A stretch of DNA of 64,000 nucleotides from assembly GCA_947446575.1 (NCBI GenBank), contig CANFHC010000005.1, forward strand, positions 90,948 to 154,947, written 5' to 3'. The position numbers were made by a program, and so were the translations under genes. Below are positions 17,899 through 27,536 of the stretch, piece after piece. A model generated the notes under the pieces. The model worked only from the letters and a program-made list of their open reading frames with translations. It was not told the DNA's origin and made no database searches. How positions within the stretch are numbered: the first letter of the stretch is position 1; each line of letters begins with the position of its first letter. This DNA is from Bacteriovoracaceae bacterium (GTDB lineage Bacteria > Bdellovibrionota > Bacteriovoracia > Bacteriovoracales > Bacteriovoracaceae).

Positions 17899-19056
17899 AT
17901 GACTTCAAGAGTTTTAATAGCAGACGACAGTTTAACTATTCAAAAAGTAATCGGGATTACACTCGCTAATAGTGGGTATGAACTTGTTGAATGCTTGAAC
18001 GAAACGGAGTTGTTCAGAAAAGTTCAATCGAATCATTTTGATTTGATTCTTCTCGACTTTAATCTCTCAGATTCACGCTCTGGTTATGAATTGGCAAAAC
18101 AAATAAACCAGGCCATACCAAGTGCTGCGATTATTGTTATGCTTGGAACTTTTGATACTGTTGATGAATCACAATTTGCTAATTGCGGAATCACAGATAA
18201 AATCGTGAAGCCATTTGAAAGCACCAAATTCATTAAAAAGTGTCGCGACTTACTTGAAGAGACTCATGGAGAGCCAAAAGCTGTTCATGCTGAAAAGCCA
18301 GCGGCAATTAAAGAACTTAGCAAAGTTGATGACCTTGATATGTGGAAAGTAGATGCTCCTCAAATGCTTTCAAATGATCTCTCTGAAGAAGATGCTCATC
18401 ATGAAGAAGGCGCATTTCACACTCACGAAGAGCGCGCATTAGATCCACTAAGTAGTGAAATCGAAGGCTGGGGATTTACCCCAACTCAATCGCTTGAAGA
18501 AAAATTTCAAAAAGTTTTTCCACCAGTTATAGATGAATTAGAAGAAGTAAATATCATCAACAGACTGCAATCCTCATCACAATTTGTTTTAAATGAAGAC
18601 GACACTGAAGACTTAGACGCTACAGATCCTTCTTTTGAAGTTCCGGAAGATTTAAACCGCAATTTATTAAATGAAATTGACAATGAAATTTCTGCCGAAG
18701 CTTTTTGGGCCGTTGATGAAGTTGTTCCTAGAAAATCAGAAGAAGAAGACTATATAGGTGAAACAAATCTCGATGAAGTAACTGCTGATTTAACAGAAAC
18801 AGTAAAAGCATTTAAAGAAAGTTCATACGAACCAATTGGAAACGATACTCCAGCTCCATCTTTAGATTTAAGTCATTTGAATCAAGATGAATTAATTGAA
18901 AAACTAAAACTATCTTTAAGACCGATGATTGAAGAGATGGTTAAAGAATTCTGCCGTCAAAGTGCTGAGAAAGTAGCTTGGGAAGTGATTCCAGATCTAG
19001 CTGAAAATTTAATCCGCAAAGAAATTAAAGAAATTTCGGATTCAGTTCAACACTAA
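17899..19056 (+). CDS. Response regulator with receiver domain and long acidic extension
   Basis: Protein of 385 residues. Receiver domain at 1-120 with the acidic pair DD at 9-10, phospho-acceptor Asp53 (LILLDFNL) and the conserved Lys in IVKPFE. It has no DNA-binding domain. Residues 125-325 are acidic and probably disordered. The end (about 330-385) is a helical module, with LRPMIEEMVKEF and VAWEVIPDLAENLIRKEI, that I recall on other delta-type response regulators and motility proteins. GAGGAAAAGG precedes the ATG. It follows the FHA/PP2C operon by 90 bases and its stop overlaps the convergent birA-like gene by 4 bases. Confidence 0.85.
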   Translation: MTSRVLIADDSLTIQKVIGITLANSGYELVECLNETELFRKVQSNHFDLILLDFNLSDSRSGYELAKQINQAIPSAAIIVMLGTFDTVDESQFANCGITDKIVKPFESTKFIKKCRDLLEETHGEPKAVHAEKPAAIKELSKVDDLDMWKVDAPQMLSNDLSEEDAHHEEGAFHTHEERALDPLSSEIEGWGFTPTQSLEEKFQKVFPPVIDELEEVNIINRLQSSSQFVLNEDDTEDLDATDPSFEVPEDLNRNLLNEIDNEISAEAFWAVDEVVPRKSEEEDYIGETNLDEVTADLTETVKAFKESSYEPIGNDTPAPSLDLSHLNQDELIEKLKLSLRPMIEEMVKEFCRQSAEKVAWEVIPDLAENLIRKEIKEISDSVQH

Positions 19057-19763
19057 TTTAAAATTGTAAGAGAACTTGAAAGAAAGGATCTAATAGTTGA
19101 ATCAATTTCAACTATTGCTTCTCCATTTTTACCAATCCCTTTAAATACTCCGATATAATCTTTGCCACTTTCGTGAATGAAAACATCCATATTTAAATGA
19201 AAACAATGTTTATTAAAATCATTAACAAGTGAACTCACATCATGGTAACGATTTTCTAAAAATTCTTGATACAGCTCTTTTGAAATTCTTTCTTGATCAA
19301 AATTTTTAAGTTCTAAATCCGGGTGAATATTTCCTAGTCCATGTTTATACATAGAATCAGTAACAGGTGAATTTATTTTCCCTAAATTGGCTCCAAGGCC
19401 TACAATCACAGTATTGTTATCGATATATTGGCAAAGTATCCCACCACATTTTCTTCCATCTTTAGTTAAAATATCGTTAGGCCATTTTAAAAAAAGAGAA
19501 CTATTAAATTTTTTATGAAAATAAGATATGGCCATTAAACCAATTTCTAATGGAGTTAGAGTAGTTACTATATTGGGCTTAAGGGTAAAAGACATGGCAA
19601 GAGAGTTGGGATACGTATCCCAAACATTTCCACGTCGTCCAATTCCCTCAGTTTGTTCTGAGCAAGAAATAAGAATATCATTTTCATTTATCTTTAATTT
19701 ATCGAGATTATCTTTGAGATAAACTTGAGTTGAGCCAATTGTATTAAAATGTTGATGAAACAT
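19053..19763 (-). CDS. birA: Biotin--[acetyl-CoA-carboxylase] ligase, catalytic type
   Basis: Attaches biotin to the biotin carboxyl carrier protein via biotinyl-AMP. The 236-residue protein is the catalytic core and C-terminal domain only: EQTEGIGRRGNVW (the GRGRxGR-type loop), LKWPNDI, KCGGILCQ and IVGLGANLG. There is no N-terminal helix-turn-helix, so it is probably not a repressor. GAGG precedes the ATG. It is convergent with the response regulator gene. Confidence 0.9.
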   Translation of the reverse strand: MFHQHFNTIGSTQVYLKDNLDKLKINENDILISCSEQTEGIGRRGNVWDTYPNSLAMSFTLKPNIVTTLTPLEIGLMAISYFHKKFNSSLFLKWPNDILTKDGRKCGGILCQYIDNNTVIVGLGANLGKINSPVTDSMYKHGLGNIHPDLELKNFDQERISKELYQEFLENRYHDVSSLVNDFNKHCFHLNMDVFIHESGKDYIGVFKGIGKNGEAIVEIDSTIRSFLSSSLTILN

Positions 19764-19840
19764 TCAGACCTCTTTTAAATCTAAGTGAAGCAGACTATGA
19801 TTTTCCTGAAACATTTATCTTTTAGCTCAAAGGAAAACTA

Positions 19841-20545
19841 ATGTCATTAATTGAAAGATTTTCTCCGCGTAATATTAAGTACACGATCAACACTAACCCT
19901 TACGCAAAAGGATCTGTGATAGTTGAATGTGGTAATACAAAAGTTTATGTAACAGTTACAGTTGATGATGGAGTACCTCCTTTTTTAAAAGGTAAGGGAG
20001 AAGGTTGGTTGACTGCAGAATATTCAATGCTTCCTTCAGCGACTCATTCACGCAATAAGCGAGAAAGAAATGGTGCGAGTGGAAGAACTCAAGAGATCCA
20101 ACGATTGATCGGCCGTTCGCTAAGATCAATTATAGATTTGAAAAAAATTGGTGAACGAACTGTCCAAATCGATTGTGATGTAATGGTGGCTGACGGTGGA
20201 ACGCGCACAACGTCTATTTCTGGAGCTTATGTCGCACTAGAAATAGCTATGAGAAAATTAATAGCTGAAGGAGCGATTAAAGAAAACCCTTTGAGTGAAC
20301 AATTGGCAGCAATAAGTGTTGGTGTAACAAAAACAGGAAAAATTATTGCTGATTTAAATTATGAAGAAGATTCTAGCTGTGAAACAGATATGAATGTTGT
20401 GATGACAAAGTCGGGAAAATTTGTCGAAGTTCAAGGAACTGCTGAAGGGCATCCTTTTTCTCACGAACAATTAATGGCGCTTCTTGATTGTGCGAAAACT
20501 TGTCTCGATACAGTCTTTGCAAAACAAACAGAGGCACTTAAATGA
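19841..20545 (+). CDS. rph: Ribonuclease PH
   Basis: Phosphorolytic 3'-5' exoribonuclease that trims tRNA 3' ends. The 234-residue length is usual. Motifs: [41 protein letters not shown] and [19 protein letters not shown], plus EVQGTAEG near the end. AAAGGAAAAC lies before the ATG. Its stop overlaps the rdgB start (ATGA), a common gene pair. Confidence 0.96.
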   Translation: MSLIERFSPRNIKYTINTNPYAKGSVIVECGNTKVYVTVTVDDGVPPFLKGKGEGWLTAEYSMLPSATHSRNKRERNGASGRTQEIQRLIGRSLRSIIDLKKIGERTVQIDCDVMVADGGTRTTSISGAYVALEIAMRKLIAEGAIKENPLSEQLAAISVGVTKTGKIIADLNYEEDSSCETDMNVVMTKSGKFVEVQGTAEGHPFSHEQLMALLDCAKTCLDTVFAKQTEALK

Positions 20546-21123
20546 TTGAGTTGATTTTAGCTTCCGGGAATTCGCATAAGGCACAAGAGTTTTCAGAACT
20601 TCTTGATCCAAAAATTCTCACTGTTAAAGCAGCTCCACACAAGCTCGAAGTTATTGAAGATGGGCTAAGCTATTTTGCAAACGCCCTCTTAAAAGCTCAG
20701 GCATACTATAAAGAATTTAAAATTCCAGTGATCGCTGACGACTCCGGATTAAATGTACTAGCAATTCCAGAGGAGCTGGGAATTCAGTCGGCCCGATTTG
20801 GAGGCGATGGGTTAAAGGACTCAGATCGCGCGCATTTACTTTTAAAAAAAATGGAAGGAAAGCCCAATCGCGAAGCTTTCTTCACTTGCGTGTTATGCGT
20901 TTATCTAAACGAAAAAGAGATTTTTTATTTTGAAGGACGCATGAATGGAAGCATTGGTTATGACTATCGAGGAGAGGGAGGATTCGGCTACGATCCTGTT
21001 TTTATTCCTGCTGATGGTGGTGGTGAGCTAACGGTTGCTGAGCTATCAGATTGGAAAAGCAAGAACTCCCACCGCGCCCTGGCGGTCAGTTTTGCTCAAA
21101 AGTTTTTCTCGCAGAGAAGCTGA
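20542..21123 (+). CDS. rdgB: XTP/dITP pyrophosphatase (Ham1/RdgB family)
   Basis: House-cleaning enzyme that hydrolyses non-canonical purine NTPs (ITP, XTP, dITP). The 193-residue protein starts [14 protein letters not shown] (the ASxNxxK motif), has [10 protein letters not shown] with the catalytic Asp, and ends with the family [13 protein letters not shown]. It overlaps rph by 4 bases and is translated with it. A nearby tRNA gene fits an RNA and nucleotide housekeeping cluster. Confidence 0.95.
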   Translation: MIELILASGNSHKAQEFSELLDPKILTVKAAPHKLEVIEDGLSYFANALLKAQAYYKEFKIPVIADDSGLNVLAIPEELGIQSARFGGDGLKDSDRAHLLLKKMEGKPNREAFFTCVLCVYLNEKEIFYFEGRMNGSIGYDYRGEGGFGYDPVFIPADGGGELTVAELSDWKSKNSHRALAVSFAQKFFSQRS

Positions 21124-21189
21124 AAGTCGTTGCCAAGGCATCATTTTTAAAATATAAAAGTCACCTATCTTTTTTGATTCCATAGATGT

Positions 21190-21266
21190 CGGAGCGTAGC
21201 GCAGTTTGGTAGCGCATCTGCTTTGGGAGCAGAGGGTCGGAGGTTCGAATCCTCTCGCTCCGACCA
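21190..21266 (+). tRNA. tRNA-Pro (anticodon TGG)
   Basis: Full cloverleaf of 77 bases with encoded CCA. The acceptor stem CGGAGCG pairs with CGCTCCG, the D arm is GCGC...GCGC, the anticodon stem TCTGC/GCAGA encloses loop TTTGGGA with anticodon TGG, and the T arm is GGAGG-TTCGAAT-CCTCT. TGG reads CCA and, with wobble modification, other Pro codons. Confidence 0.97.
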
Positions 21267-21414
21267 CTTTTTTCGTAAGGAAAAAGTCTATGAAATCAAA
21301 AAAAGTTAGCCCGCTTATCCTTCTTCTTTAATTTAATCAAAAAAATGACAATTTTCCCTCTGAAAAGTGCTCTCTTACATTCTCTTTCCTTGTCAGTTTG
21401 TCGTGTACTAATGT

Positions 21415-21428
21415 TGTCAAATATGACA
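21415..21428. promoter_or_regulatory. Inverted repeat upstream of smc, possible operator
   Basis: TGTCA-aata-TGACA lies about 60 bases before the smc start, and two more TTGTC copies occur just upstream (near 21390 and 21399). A repressor or regulator site is possible; no promoter hexamer pair is clear. Confidence 0.25.
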
Positions 21429-21489
21429 CATTTAGGGGGAATTTTAGAGGCACACACAATATAAACAACACACAGCAAAGGACGCGCTT

Positions 21490-24400
21490 GTGAAGTTAAA
21501 AAGACTAATTCTCCAAGGTTTCAAATCTTTCAAAGATCGCACGGTCATTCATTTCGATGAAGGGATCACTGGGATCGTAGGCCCTAACGGTTGCGGAAAA
21601 TCCAACGTCGTTGACGCCCTATTTTGGGTAATGGGTGAGCAATCAGCAAAACACTTACGTGGGGCTACCATGAAAGATGTTATATTTGCTGGTTCTTCAA
21701 AATACAGTCCTGCAGCTTTTGCAGAAGTTTCTTTGATTCTTGAAAACGATGAAGGAAAACATATTCACATCGGTCATCAAGTTTCATCACCAACTGAAAT
21801 TCAATTAACAAGAAAGCTTTATAGAAATGGCGAAACTGAATATCGCATTAACGATGTTCCCTGTCGCTTAAGAGACATTCAAGAAGTATTCATGGACACT
21901 GGGGCCGGAGCAAAATCTTATTCGATTATCGCTCAAGGGGAAATCCACCGTCTGGTAAATCAAAAACCAGAAGAACGCAGAGTAATGATTGAAGAAGTTG
22001 CTGGGATCACAAAATTTAAAGTTAGAAAAAAAGAATCGTTGAAAAAAATCGAGCAAACTGAACAAAACTTAGCTCGCTTAAATGACCTTCAACAAGAAAT
22101 TGAAAAAAACTTAAAGTCGCTTGAGAAACAAGCTTCAATCGCAGAGCGCGCTCGCGACTTAAAACATAAAGTTGAAAAATACGATCTAGTTGTTCACTCG
22201 CACAAAGAATTCGACCTTCTTAAAAATTTCAAAGAGGGAAAAACTATTGTTGATGCTCGCGGTGAAGAAATTGATAATCTAACAACGAGAAAAAATGTTA
22301 TCGAAATTGGTTTAGAAGAAGAGCGTTTCAGAAAAGATGAAGAGACTTCTAAAATCGAAGAACTACAAAAAGAATTTAATCAAATCTCTAAAGAACTAGC
22401 TGGAGCAGAAGAGCGTCTAGTTTACCTATGTAAAACTCAATCAGAAAAAGAAAAACTTATTGAAACTAGAGAAGGTGAGATCGCCACTGTAAATATTGAA
22501 CTTACGGGACGCCTTGAAAAACTTGAAACTCTTCAGGCAGAGCTAGATGTTTGGGAGAAAAAAGGTGAAGAAGATAACGACTTTGCTTTATTAGAAGAAC
22601 GAGTTGAGCACTTAAAAGAAGAACTTGAATTTAAAACTCAAAGCTTTAATGACCTAAAAGACGAAATCGATTCTGAAAAAGAAGCTTTTGCTAAAATCGA
22701 CCAAGAGCTTTTTAGAAACACTTCTCGCACAGAAGAATATGCAGCTACGTTATCTGATTTAACAAAAGAAATTGAGGCTCTAGAAGCTCAATACTCTGGT
22801 GTTAACACACAAATCGTTGCTGAGCGCGATGCTGTTGCTGCCGCTGAAAAGTCTGCGACTGAATTAAAGGATAAAGAAATTGTTTTAAGATCAAAAATCG
22901 ATGAAGCAAATATTTCGGTAAAAGAACTTGAACAAAAGTTTCAAGTTGAATCAAAGTCTTTGATTCAAACAGAATCTAAGCTCCATTCTTTAATTGAAAT
23001 CAACAAATCACTCGAGGGCAAAAAAGAAGGGATCTCAGCTTTCTTAAATGTTCACCCCGAAGGATTCGCTCTTTTAGGAACGCTTATTAAGTGTGATGCC
23101 AAGTACACGAAGTCAGTGCAAACCCTACTGGCTGATTTTATGGAAACATTAGTAGCAACAGCTACAAGTGACTCGGATCTTTTTACTTGGATTGAAGCAA
23201 ACGAGAAAAATCTAGATTATTTAAAAATGACTAACGCAGATAAATTATCTACTGAAACTGTTTCACGCTTAAAACTCACCTTAGGTGATGATCTTGTAAG
23301 TTTATCTGACATATTAGAAATGAGCGCTGAACTAAAAAGTAAAATGGCTGCTTTCTTGGATGGTTATTTTATCGCGAGCCAAATGCCTGCTGATTCAATG
23401 TCATCTCTTTCAGCTGACATTCACTTTAAAGCAATTGCTTCTCTAGATGGATCAAGAAAAGTTGCAAACCTTGGTGGAGCAAAATTAGTGTCAATTAAAG
23501 CTTCTGAAGACGAAGCTCAGGGGTTTGTTGCACGAAACAACAAGATCGAAGAATTAAAAATTGTTGTCGCAAATCTTCAAACGACTGTTCATACCCTTGA
23601 AGAAAAATCTTTAAGCGAAAGAATAAAGCTGGAAGCTCAAAAATCTGATTTTGATATTCTCCGTGATCAAGCTGCTGAAGCGAGAGCTCAATTCCATGCT
23701 TTAAAATCAGCACTGGACGCCAAACTATCTAACTTCGAGTCAGGCTTTACTCGTTTAGATATTTTAAAAAATAGAAAACAAGAAATTTCAAAATCTCGAC
23801 TTGATATGATTGAGTCGGAAGAAAAACTAAGTCGTAAAAAAGAAGAACTGACAGCATCTCTTGCTGATAAGACTATGCGCTTTGAAGAACTTGAAGAAGA
23901 AGTGGCGATTCAAAAATCAAGTTATGAAGATGAAAGATCAGAGTTTTTAGAAAAACAAGTTGAAGCTCGTTCATTTGAATCGACGCTTAAGAGTTTAAAT
24001 TCTCAAATCGAAGATTTAAACGGTCAGATCGAAAGATTAAATCAGCGTCTTGAATCAAATAAGACATTAGTTGCAAACTACAATACTGAAATTGATCAAA
24101 TCATCTCTGAGCTAGAAAATCTTGAAGCTTCTAACAAAGAAACATCAATGGTTCTAAGCGATAAAGAAGATGTATTGAATTTATTAAAAGATAGCTTAGG
24201 ACAACTTCTTCTTTCAATGAAAGATCGCGAGGATGAAGTAAAAACGATTACGGCATCGATAAACAAGCATCAGAGAGAAATTTCTGAACTTGAAGTTAAG
24301 CTTTCTCAATACATCATTGAAGAAGAGCAAAATGTTCGCAATATTTTTGAAAAATACCAAATCAATGTTCGTGCTGTTCTTGGAAAATTCCTTGAGTACT

Positions 24401-25164
24401 CTGAATCTGAATATCTTGATCTTAAAGATGTTAATACGATGTTTTGGATGGAAACTGAAGATGGTCCAAAAGAAATTGATGCGAAAGAATTCGAATTCGT
24501 TCGCCGTTATGGACAAGATCTTAAAGAGTGTTCAGACAAACTTAAAAGCTACAAATTAGAATTTGGGCGCTTGGGCGATATCAACTGGCAAGCCATTGAA
24601 GATTACGATCGTCAAAAACTTCGTGCAGACTTCCTTAAAGTTCAAGAAGCTGAGCTTAAATCTTCTCTTGAAGATTTACAAAAAGCTATCGCACATATTG
24701 ATGAAAAATCAAAAGCTCGCTTCCAAGCAGCTTATGACGAAGTTAATACACGCTTCCAAAAAGTATTCCCAATTATTTTCGGTGGTGGATCTGCTGATCT
24801 TAAAATCATCGGAAACATTGAAGACGCTGAATGTGGTATCGAGATCGTCGCTCAGCCTCCTGGAAAGAAAATGCAAAATATTAACCTTATGTCAGGTGGT
24901 GAAAAAGCCATGACTGCAGTAAGTTTAATTTTCTCAATCTTCCTAGTTAAGCCAGCTCCTTTCTGCTTACTAGATGAGGTAGATGCTCCTCTTGACGATG
25001 CTAACGTTGGACGCTTTAACGAGCTCCTAAGAGAGATGAGTTCAGATTCGCAGTTTATTCTTATTACTCACAATAAGAAGACTATGGAGCTTAACGACAC
25101 TCTTTACGGTGTTACTATGCAAGAGCCTGGAGTTTCAAAAGCAGTTTCAGTTCAATTACACTAA
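21490..25164 (+). CDS. smc: Chromosome segregation protein SMC
   Basis: ATPase that compacts and helps separate sister chromosomes. The 1224-residue protein has the full five-part plan: N-terminal head with GPNGCGKSN (Walker A), a long coiled coil at about 165-505, hinge at about 515-675 (FLNVHPEGFALLGTLIK onward), a returning coiled coil to about 1020, and the C-terminal head with LMSGGEKAMTAVS (signature) and CLLDEVDAPLDDANV (Walker B, D loop). The start is GTG, 8 bases after AAAGGA. ScpA and ScpB are not nearby. A strong terminator follows. Confidence 0.96.
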   Translation: MKLKRLILQGFKSFKDRTVIHFDEGITGIVGPNGCGKSNVVDALFWVMGEQSAKHLRGATMKDVIFAGSSKYSPAAFAEVSLILENDEGKHIHIGHQVSSPTEIQLTRKLYRNGETEYRINDVPCRLRDIQEVFMDTGAGAKSYSIIAQGEIHRLVNQKPEERRVMIEEVAGITKFKVRKKESLKKIEQTEQNLARLNDLQQEIEKNLKSLEKQASIAERARDLKHKVEKYDLVVHSHKEFDLLKNFKEGKTIVDARGEEIDNLTTRKNVIEIGLEEERFRKDEETSKIEELQKEFNQISKELAGAEERLVYLCKTQSEKEKLIETREGEIATVNIELTGRLEKLETLQAELDVWEKKGEEDNDFALLEERVEHLKEELEFKTQSFNDLKDEIDSEKEAFAKIDQELFRNTSRTEEYAATLSDLTKEIEALEAQYSGVNTQIVAERDAVAAAEKSATELKDKEIVLRSKIDEANISVKELEQKFQVESKSLIQTESKLHSLIEINKSLEGKKEGISAFLNVHPEGFALLGTLIKCDAKYTKSVQTLLADFMETLVATATSDSDLFTWIEANEKNLDYLKMTNADKLSTETVSRLKLTLGDDLVSLSDILEMSAELKSKMAAFLDGYFIASQMPADSMSSLSADIHFKAIASLDGSRKVANLGGAKLVSIKASEDEAQGFVARNNKIEELKIVVANLQTTVHTLEEKSLSERIKLEAQKSDFDILRDQAAEARAQFHALKSALDAKLSNFESGFTRLDILKNRKQEISKSRLDMIESEEKLSRKKEELTASLADKTMRFEELEEEVAIQKSSYEDERSEFLEKQVEARSFESTLKSLNSQIEDLNGQIERLNQRLESNKTLVANYNTEIDQIISELENLEASNKETSMVLSDKEDVLNLLKDSLGQLLLSMKDREDEVKTITASINKHQREISELEVKLSQYIIEEEQNVRNIFEKYQINVRAVLGKFLEYSESEYLDLKDVNTMFWMETEDGPKEIDAKEFEFVRRYGQDLKECSDKLKSYKLEFGRLGDINWQAIEDYDRQKLRADFLKVQEAELKSSLEDLQKAIAHIDEKSKARFQAAYDEVNTRFQKVFPIIFGGGSADLKIIGNIEDAECGIEIVAQPPGKKMQNINLMSGGEKAMTAVSLIFSIFLVKPAPFCLLDEVDAPLDDANVGRFNELLREMSSDSQFILITHNKKTMELNDTLYGVTMQEPGVSKAVSVQLH

Positions 25165-25172
25165 TACTATTT

Positions 25173-25198
25173 AAAAAGGCTCCTTCGGGAGCCTTTTT
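25173..25198 (+). terminator. Intrinsic terminator after smc
   Basis: AAAAAGGCTCC-ttcg-GGAGCCTTTTT is a perfect stem with a stable TTCG tetraloop and a T run, 9 bases after the smc stop. Confidence 0.93.
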
Positions 25199-25222
25199 GC
25201 GTTTTGAGAGAGAGAAACTTAG

Positions 25223-25687
25223 ATGAAAAAAATATTTGTTCTAGTTATGCTTTTGGAAACATTCCCACTTTTTGCCAAATCAAATTTCACAGCTGAACTT
25301 GTTCAAAATGGAACATACCTCTCTATTCATATCAACGACGATCATTTGATTCCTCCTTTTGAAGCCGGAGAGTTGTGGGGGATTTTAAAATCTACTGAAC
25401 AAGAAAAAGTAATTAGAGAAAAAGAATTGGCTTTAAATTGCGAAGCTTTTACCAATCAAACGAACGATATAGTGGGAAGTTGTTCACTAATGCTGCCATA
25501 TAATATGTTTCAACGAATTGATAAAGTTATGGTTTTCAAAGCAACAGGTGAAATGGCGGCACGATTAAATCGTTATTTTAGCGATAGTGCTTATTTGTCG
25601 ATGCAAAGAAATCAAGTTTATATCTCAGCCTATAACACTAGAAGATTATTTTACTTTGGCATCAACGAAAGCCTCATCCAAAAATAG
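25223..25687 (+). CDS. Exported protein of unknown function
   Basis: Protein of 154 residues with a standard signal peptide (MKKIFVLVMLLETFPLFAKS, cleavage likely after LFA). The mature part has two Cys about 18 residues apart that could form a disulphide. I recognise no family. It follows the smc terminator and is 3 bases from the VOC gene, so the two are probably one operon. Confidence 0.6.
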   Translation: MKKIFVLVMLLETFPLFAKSNFTAELVQNGTYLSIHINDDHLIPPFEAGELWGILKSTEQEKVIREKELALNCEAFTNQTNDIVGSCSLMLPYNMFQRIDKVMVFKATGEMAARLNRYFSDSAYLSMQRNQVYISAYNTRRLFYFGINESLIQK

Positions 25688-25690
25688 ATT

Positions 25691-26392
25691 ATGAAAACAA
25701 ACCTATGGTTTAGAAGAAAGACATATGGATGGGGCTGGACTCCGATTACTTGGCAAGGCTGGTTAGTTACAGCTTTGTTTGTTGCTATCCCTTTAGCTGT
25801 AAAACTAATCATGAAGGCCTTAGATTTTTCTAAACATATTCAGAATTTTTCTTTGATGGCAGTAGTCCCCCTAGTCCTCGTTGGCCTTACTTTAGTTTGT
25901 CTCAGATACGGAGAAAAACCTCGTTGGCAGTGGGGAATTAAGACGACAAAACTTTCACACATTGATTTGAATGTTTCAGATTATAAAAAGAGTGTGCTCT
26001 TTTATGATTTAATTTTGCTTTCATTAGGTTGGGAAAAATTAGTTTCAAGAACTGATCACACGACTTATTCAGATGGAACGCTGAAAATAATTATTAGTCC
26101 AGTAGGTGAGCGCTTTTTGAGTGCGGGTTTTCATCGCAAGAGAATTGGAATTAATCATCTTGCTTTTTATGCCTTGACTAAAGAAATCGTGGATCAGTTC
26201 CATAAAGAAATCATGATCCCTAATGGAATCAAAACTCTTTATGAAGAAATCTCTCAGGGCGATAAAAATTATTACTCAGTTTATTTCGAAGATCCTGACC
26301 GCATAAAGCTAGAAGTAGTCTATGCTCCCAATTATTGTGATAAATCTCATCGGCTCAATACTATTCCAGATGACTTTGATCCATATCTTTAA
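25691..26392 (+). CDS. Membrane-anchored VOC (glyoxalase-fold) protein
   Basis: Protein of 233 residues with two membrane segments at about 22-42 and 53-75, then a VOC domain from about 95. VOC signs are KLSHIDLNVSDYKKSVLFYD, GINHLAFYA and YFEDPDRIKLEVVYAP; the His-x-Asp near the start and the Glu near the end are in the usual metal positions. VOC proteins are normally soluble, so the membrane fusion is unusual. Substrate unknown. The last 32 bases overlap the convergent hydrolase gene. Confidence 0.75.
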   Translation: MKTNLWFRRKTYGWGWTPITWQGWLVTALFVAIPLAVKLIMKALDFSKHIQNFSLMAVVPLVLVGLTLVCLRYGEKPRWQWGIKTTKLSHIDLNVSDYKKSVLFYDLILLSLGWEKLVSRTDHTTYSDGTLKIIISPVGERFLSAGFHRKRIGINHLAFYALTKEIVDQFHKEIMIPNGIKTLYEEISQGDKNYYSVYFEDPDRIKLEVVYAPNYCDKSHRLNTIPDDFDPYL

Positions 26393-27032
26393 AAATATCT
26401 TGAAGATGAATCTCAAACCAATCATTAGCTAATTTAACAACTTCATTCAGTGTGCCTGGCTCCTCAAACAAGTGAGTGGCGCCAGGAATTAAAACTAATT
26501 TTGCTTCGGGAATTTCCTTAAGTGCCATTTCATTTAATTTGATAACTTCCGTATCATGATTACCAACTATTAAAAGTGTTGGAATAAAAACATCATTAAG
26601 AAATTCTCGTCCAGCTAGATCGGGGCGTCCGCCTCGACTTACAAGAGCATAAAGAGGAATTGATTGATCTGCTTTTGCTGCAGCTACAATCGCTGCCGCT
26701 GCTCCAGTGCTTGCTCCAAAGTAGCCAATGGGTTCATTATGATAATATGGGCTTAAAATGAGCCATTTTGTTGCGAGTAAAAGTCGATCTGCAAGTATTT
26801 TAATATCAAAACGGTTCGAATAATTTTCATCTTCAGAAGGCGTTAAAAGATCAAATAACATGGTCGAAAATCCGTGCTCTGAAAGATCTTTTGCTACCCA
26901 ATTATTTCTTTTGCTCAAGTGAGAACTGCCACTTCCATGAGCAAAAATAATCCATGCCTTGGGATTTTTGATGGAATAAACATGCCCTAGTAATTTTTGA
27001 TCTTGATATTGAATGCTAATCTTCTCACTCAT
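26361..27032 (-). CDS. Alpha/beta hydrolase (dienelactone hydrolase-like)
   Basis: Soluble hydrolase of 223 residues. The oxyanion loop FAHGSGSSHLSKRN, the nucleophile elbow GYFGASTGAAAA (Ser), an acid in IVGNHDTEV (Asp) and GATHLFEEPG (His) make a complete catalytic triad. Relatives are annotated as dienelactone or general esterases and are often fused or next to phosphoribosyltransferases, which is not the case here. GGAG lies 9 bases before the ATG. Substrate unknown. Confidence 0.85.
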   Translation of the reverse strand: MSEKISIQYQDQKLLGHVYSIKNPKAWIIFAHGSGSSHLSKRNNWVAKDLSEHGFSTMLFDLLTPSEDENYSNRFDIKILADRLLLATKWLILSPYYHNEPIGYFGASTGAAAAIVAAAKADQSIPLYALVSRGGRPDLAGREFLNDVFIPTLLIVGNHDTEVIKLNEMALKEIPEAKLVLIPGATHLFEEPGTLNEVVKLANDWFEIHLQDIFKDMDQSHLE

Positions 27033-27536
27033 TGATAAACTCCCTGGTTAGAGATTTTATTTAGTAAATCATTTCTCGATTTCAGGTGAAAGAAGTTTTA
27101 AAAGATAAAATACGAATGTATTAGATATTTTTTTTAAATTACTCAGAAAAAAAAGAAAAAAGAAAAAATCAAAATTGTTAGGCTTTATGATTTTAAACCA
27201 CTTGGAATATTTTAAAACTTTATGCAATAGGTAGCATGCATAGATCTCCTGAAATCACTTTGCTTGTGAATAGTTTTAAGCAGAAAGATTTCATAAGCAT
27301 TGAGTACCTGAGGGATTCTTTTAAGATTGAAACAATTCAAAGATTTAGGAAGCTTCTACTAAAAGAACTTAATTGCCATAAATAATTATCACTCCAAAAT
27401 CATTGAATTTATACTAGGCTCTGCTAATGCCTTAATAATTCATGGTATATTGGTATTTGATTGATAATTATGCGGATATCAGAGAAGATTATAGGACATA
27501 AAAAGTTATTACTTGAGATAATAGAGGCTTATTTAA
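27033..27536. other. Intergenic region with one possible micro-ORF
   Basis: A 504-base AT-rich spacer between the hydrolase gene (minus) and the pilin-like gene (plus). It must hold both promoters; no hexamer pair stands out. One 49-codon frame is listed separately at 27236. Confidence 0.5.
27236..27385 (+). CDS. Possible 49-residue protein
   Basis: ATG frame of 49 codons, with AGG 4 bases before it (weak site, too close for ideal). The product begins MHRSPEITLLVNSFKQKD and has a central amphipathic helical part (YLRDSFKIETIQRFRKLLL). It has no recognisable family. The frame could be chance, since the region is open for only 50 codons. Confidence 0.25.
   Translation: MHRSPEITLLVNSFKQKDFISIEYLRDSFKIETIQRFRKLLLKELNCHK

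Noticed and set aside
21046..21267. Minus-strand frame of 73 codons over the tRNA-Pro
   Set aside because: It is the classic false protein produced by reading a tRNA gene backwards (starts GARGFEPPT). The tRNA cloverleaf is complete on the plus strand.
24290..24913. Two plus-strand frames of 89 and 116 codons within smc
   Set aside because: They are shifted readings of the smc C-terminal region, which has the correct signature and Walker B motifs in its own frame.
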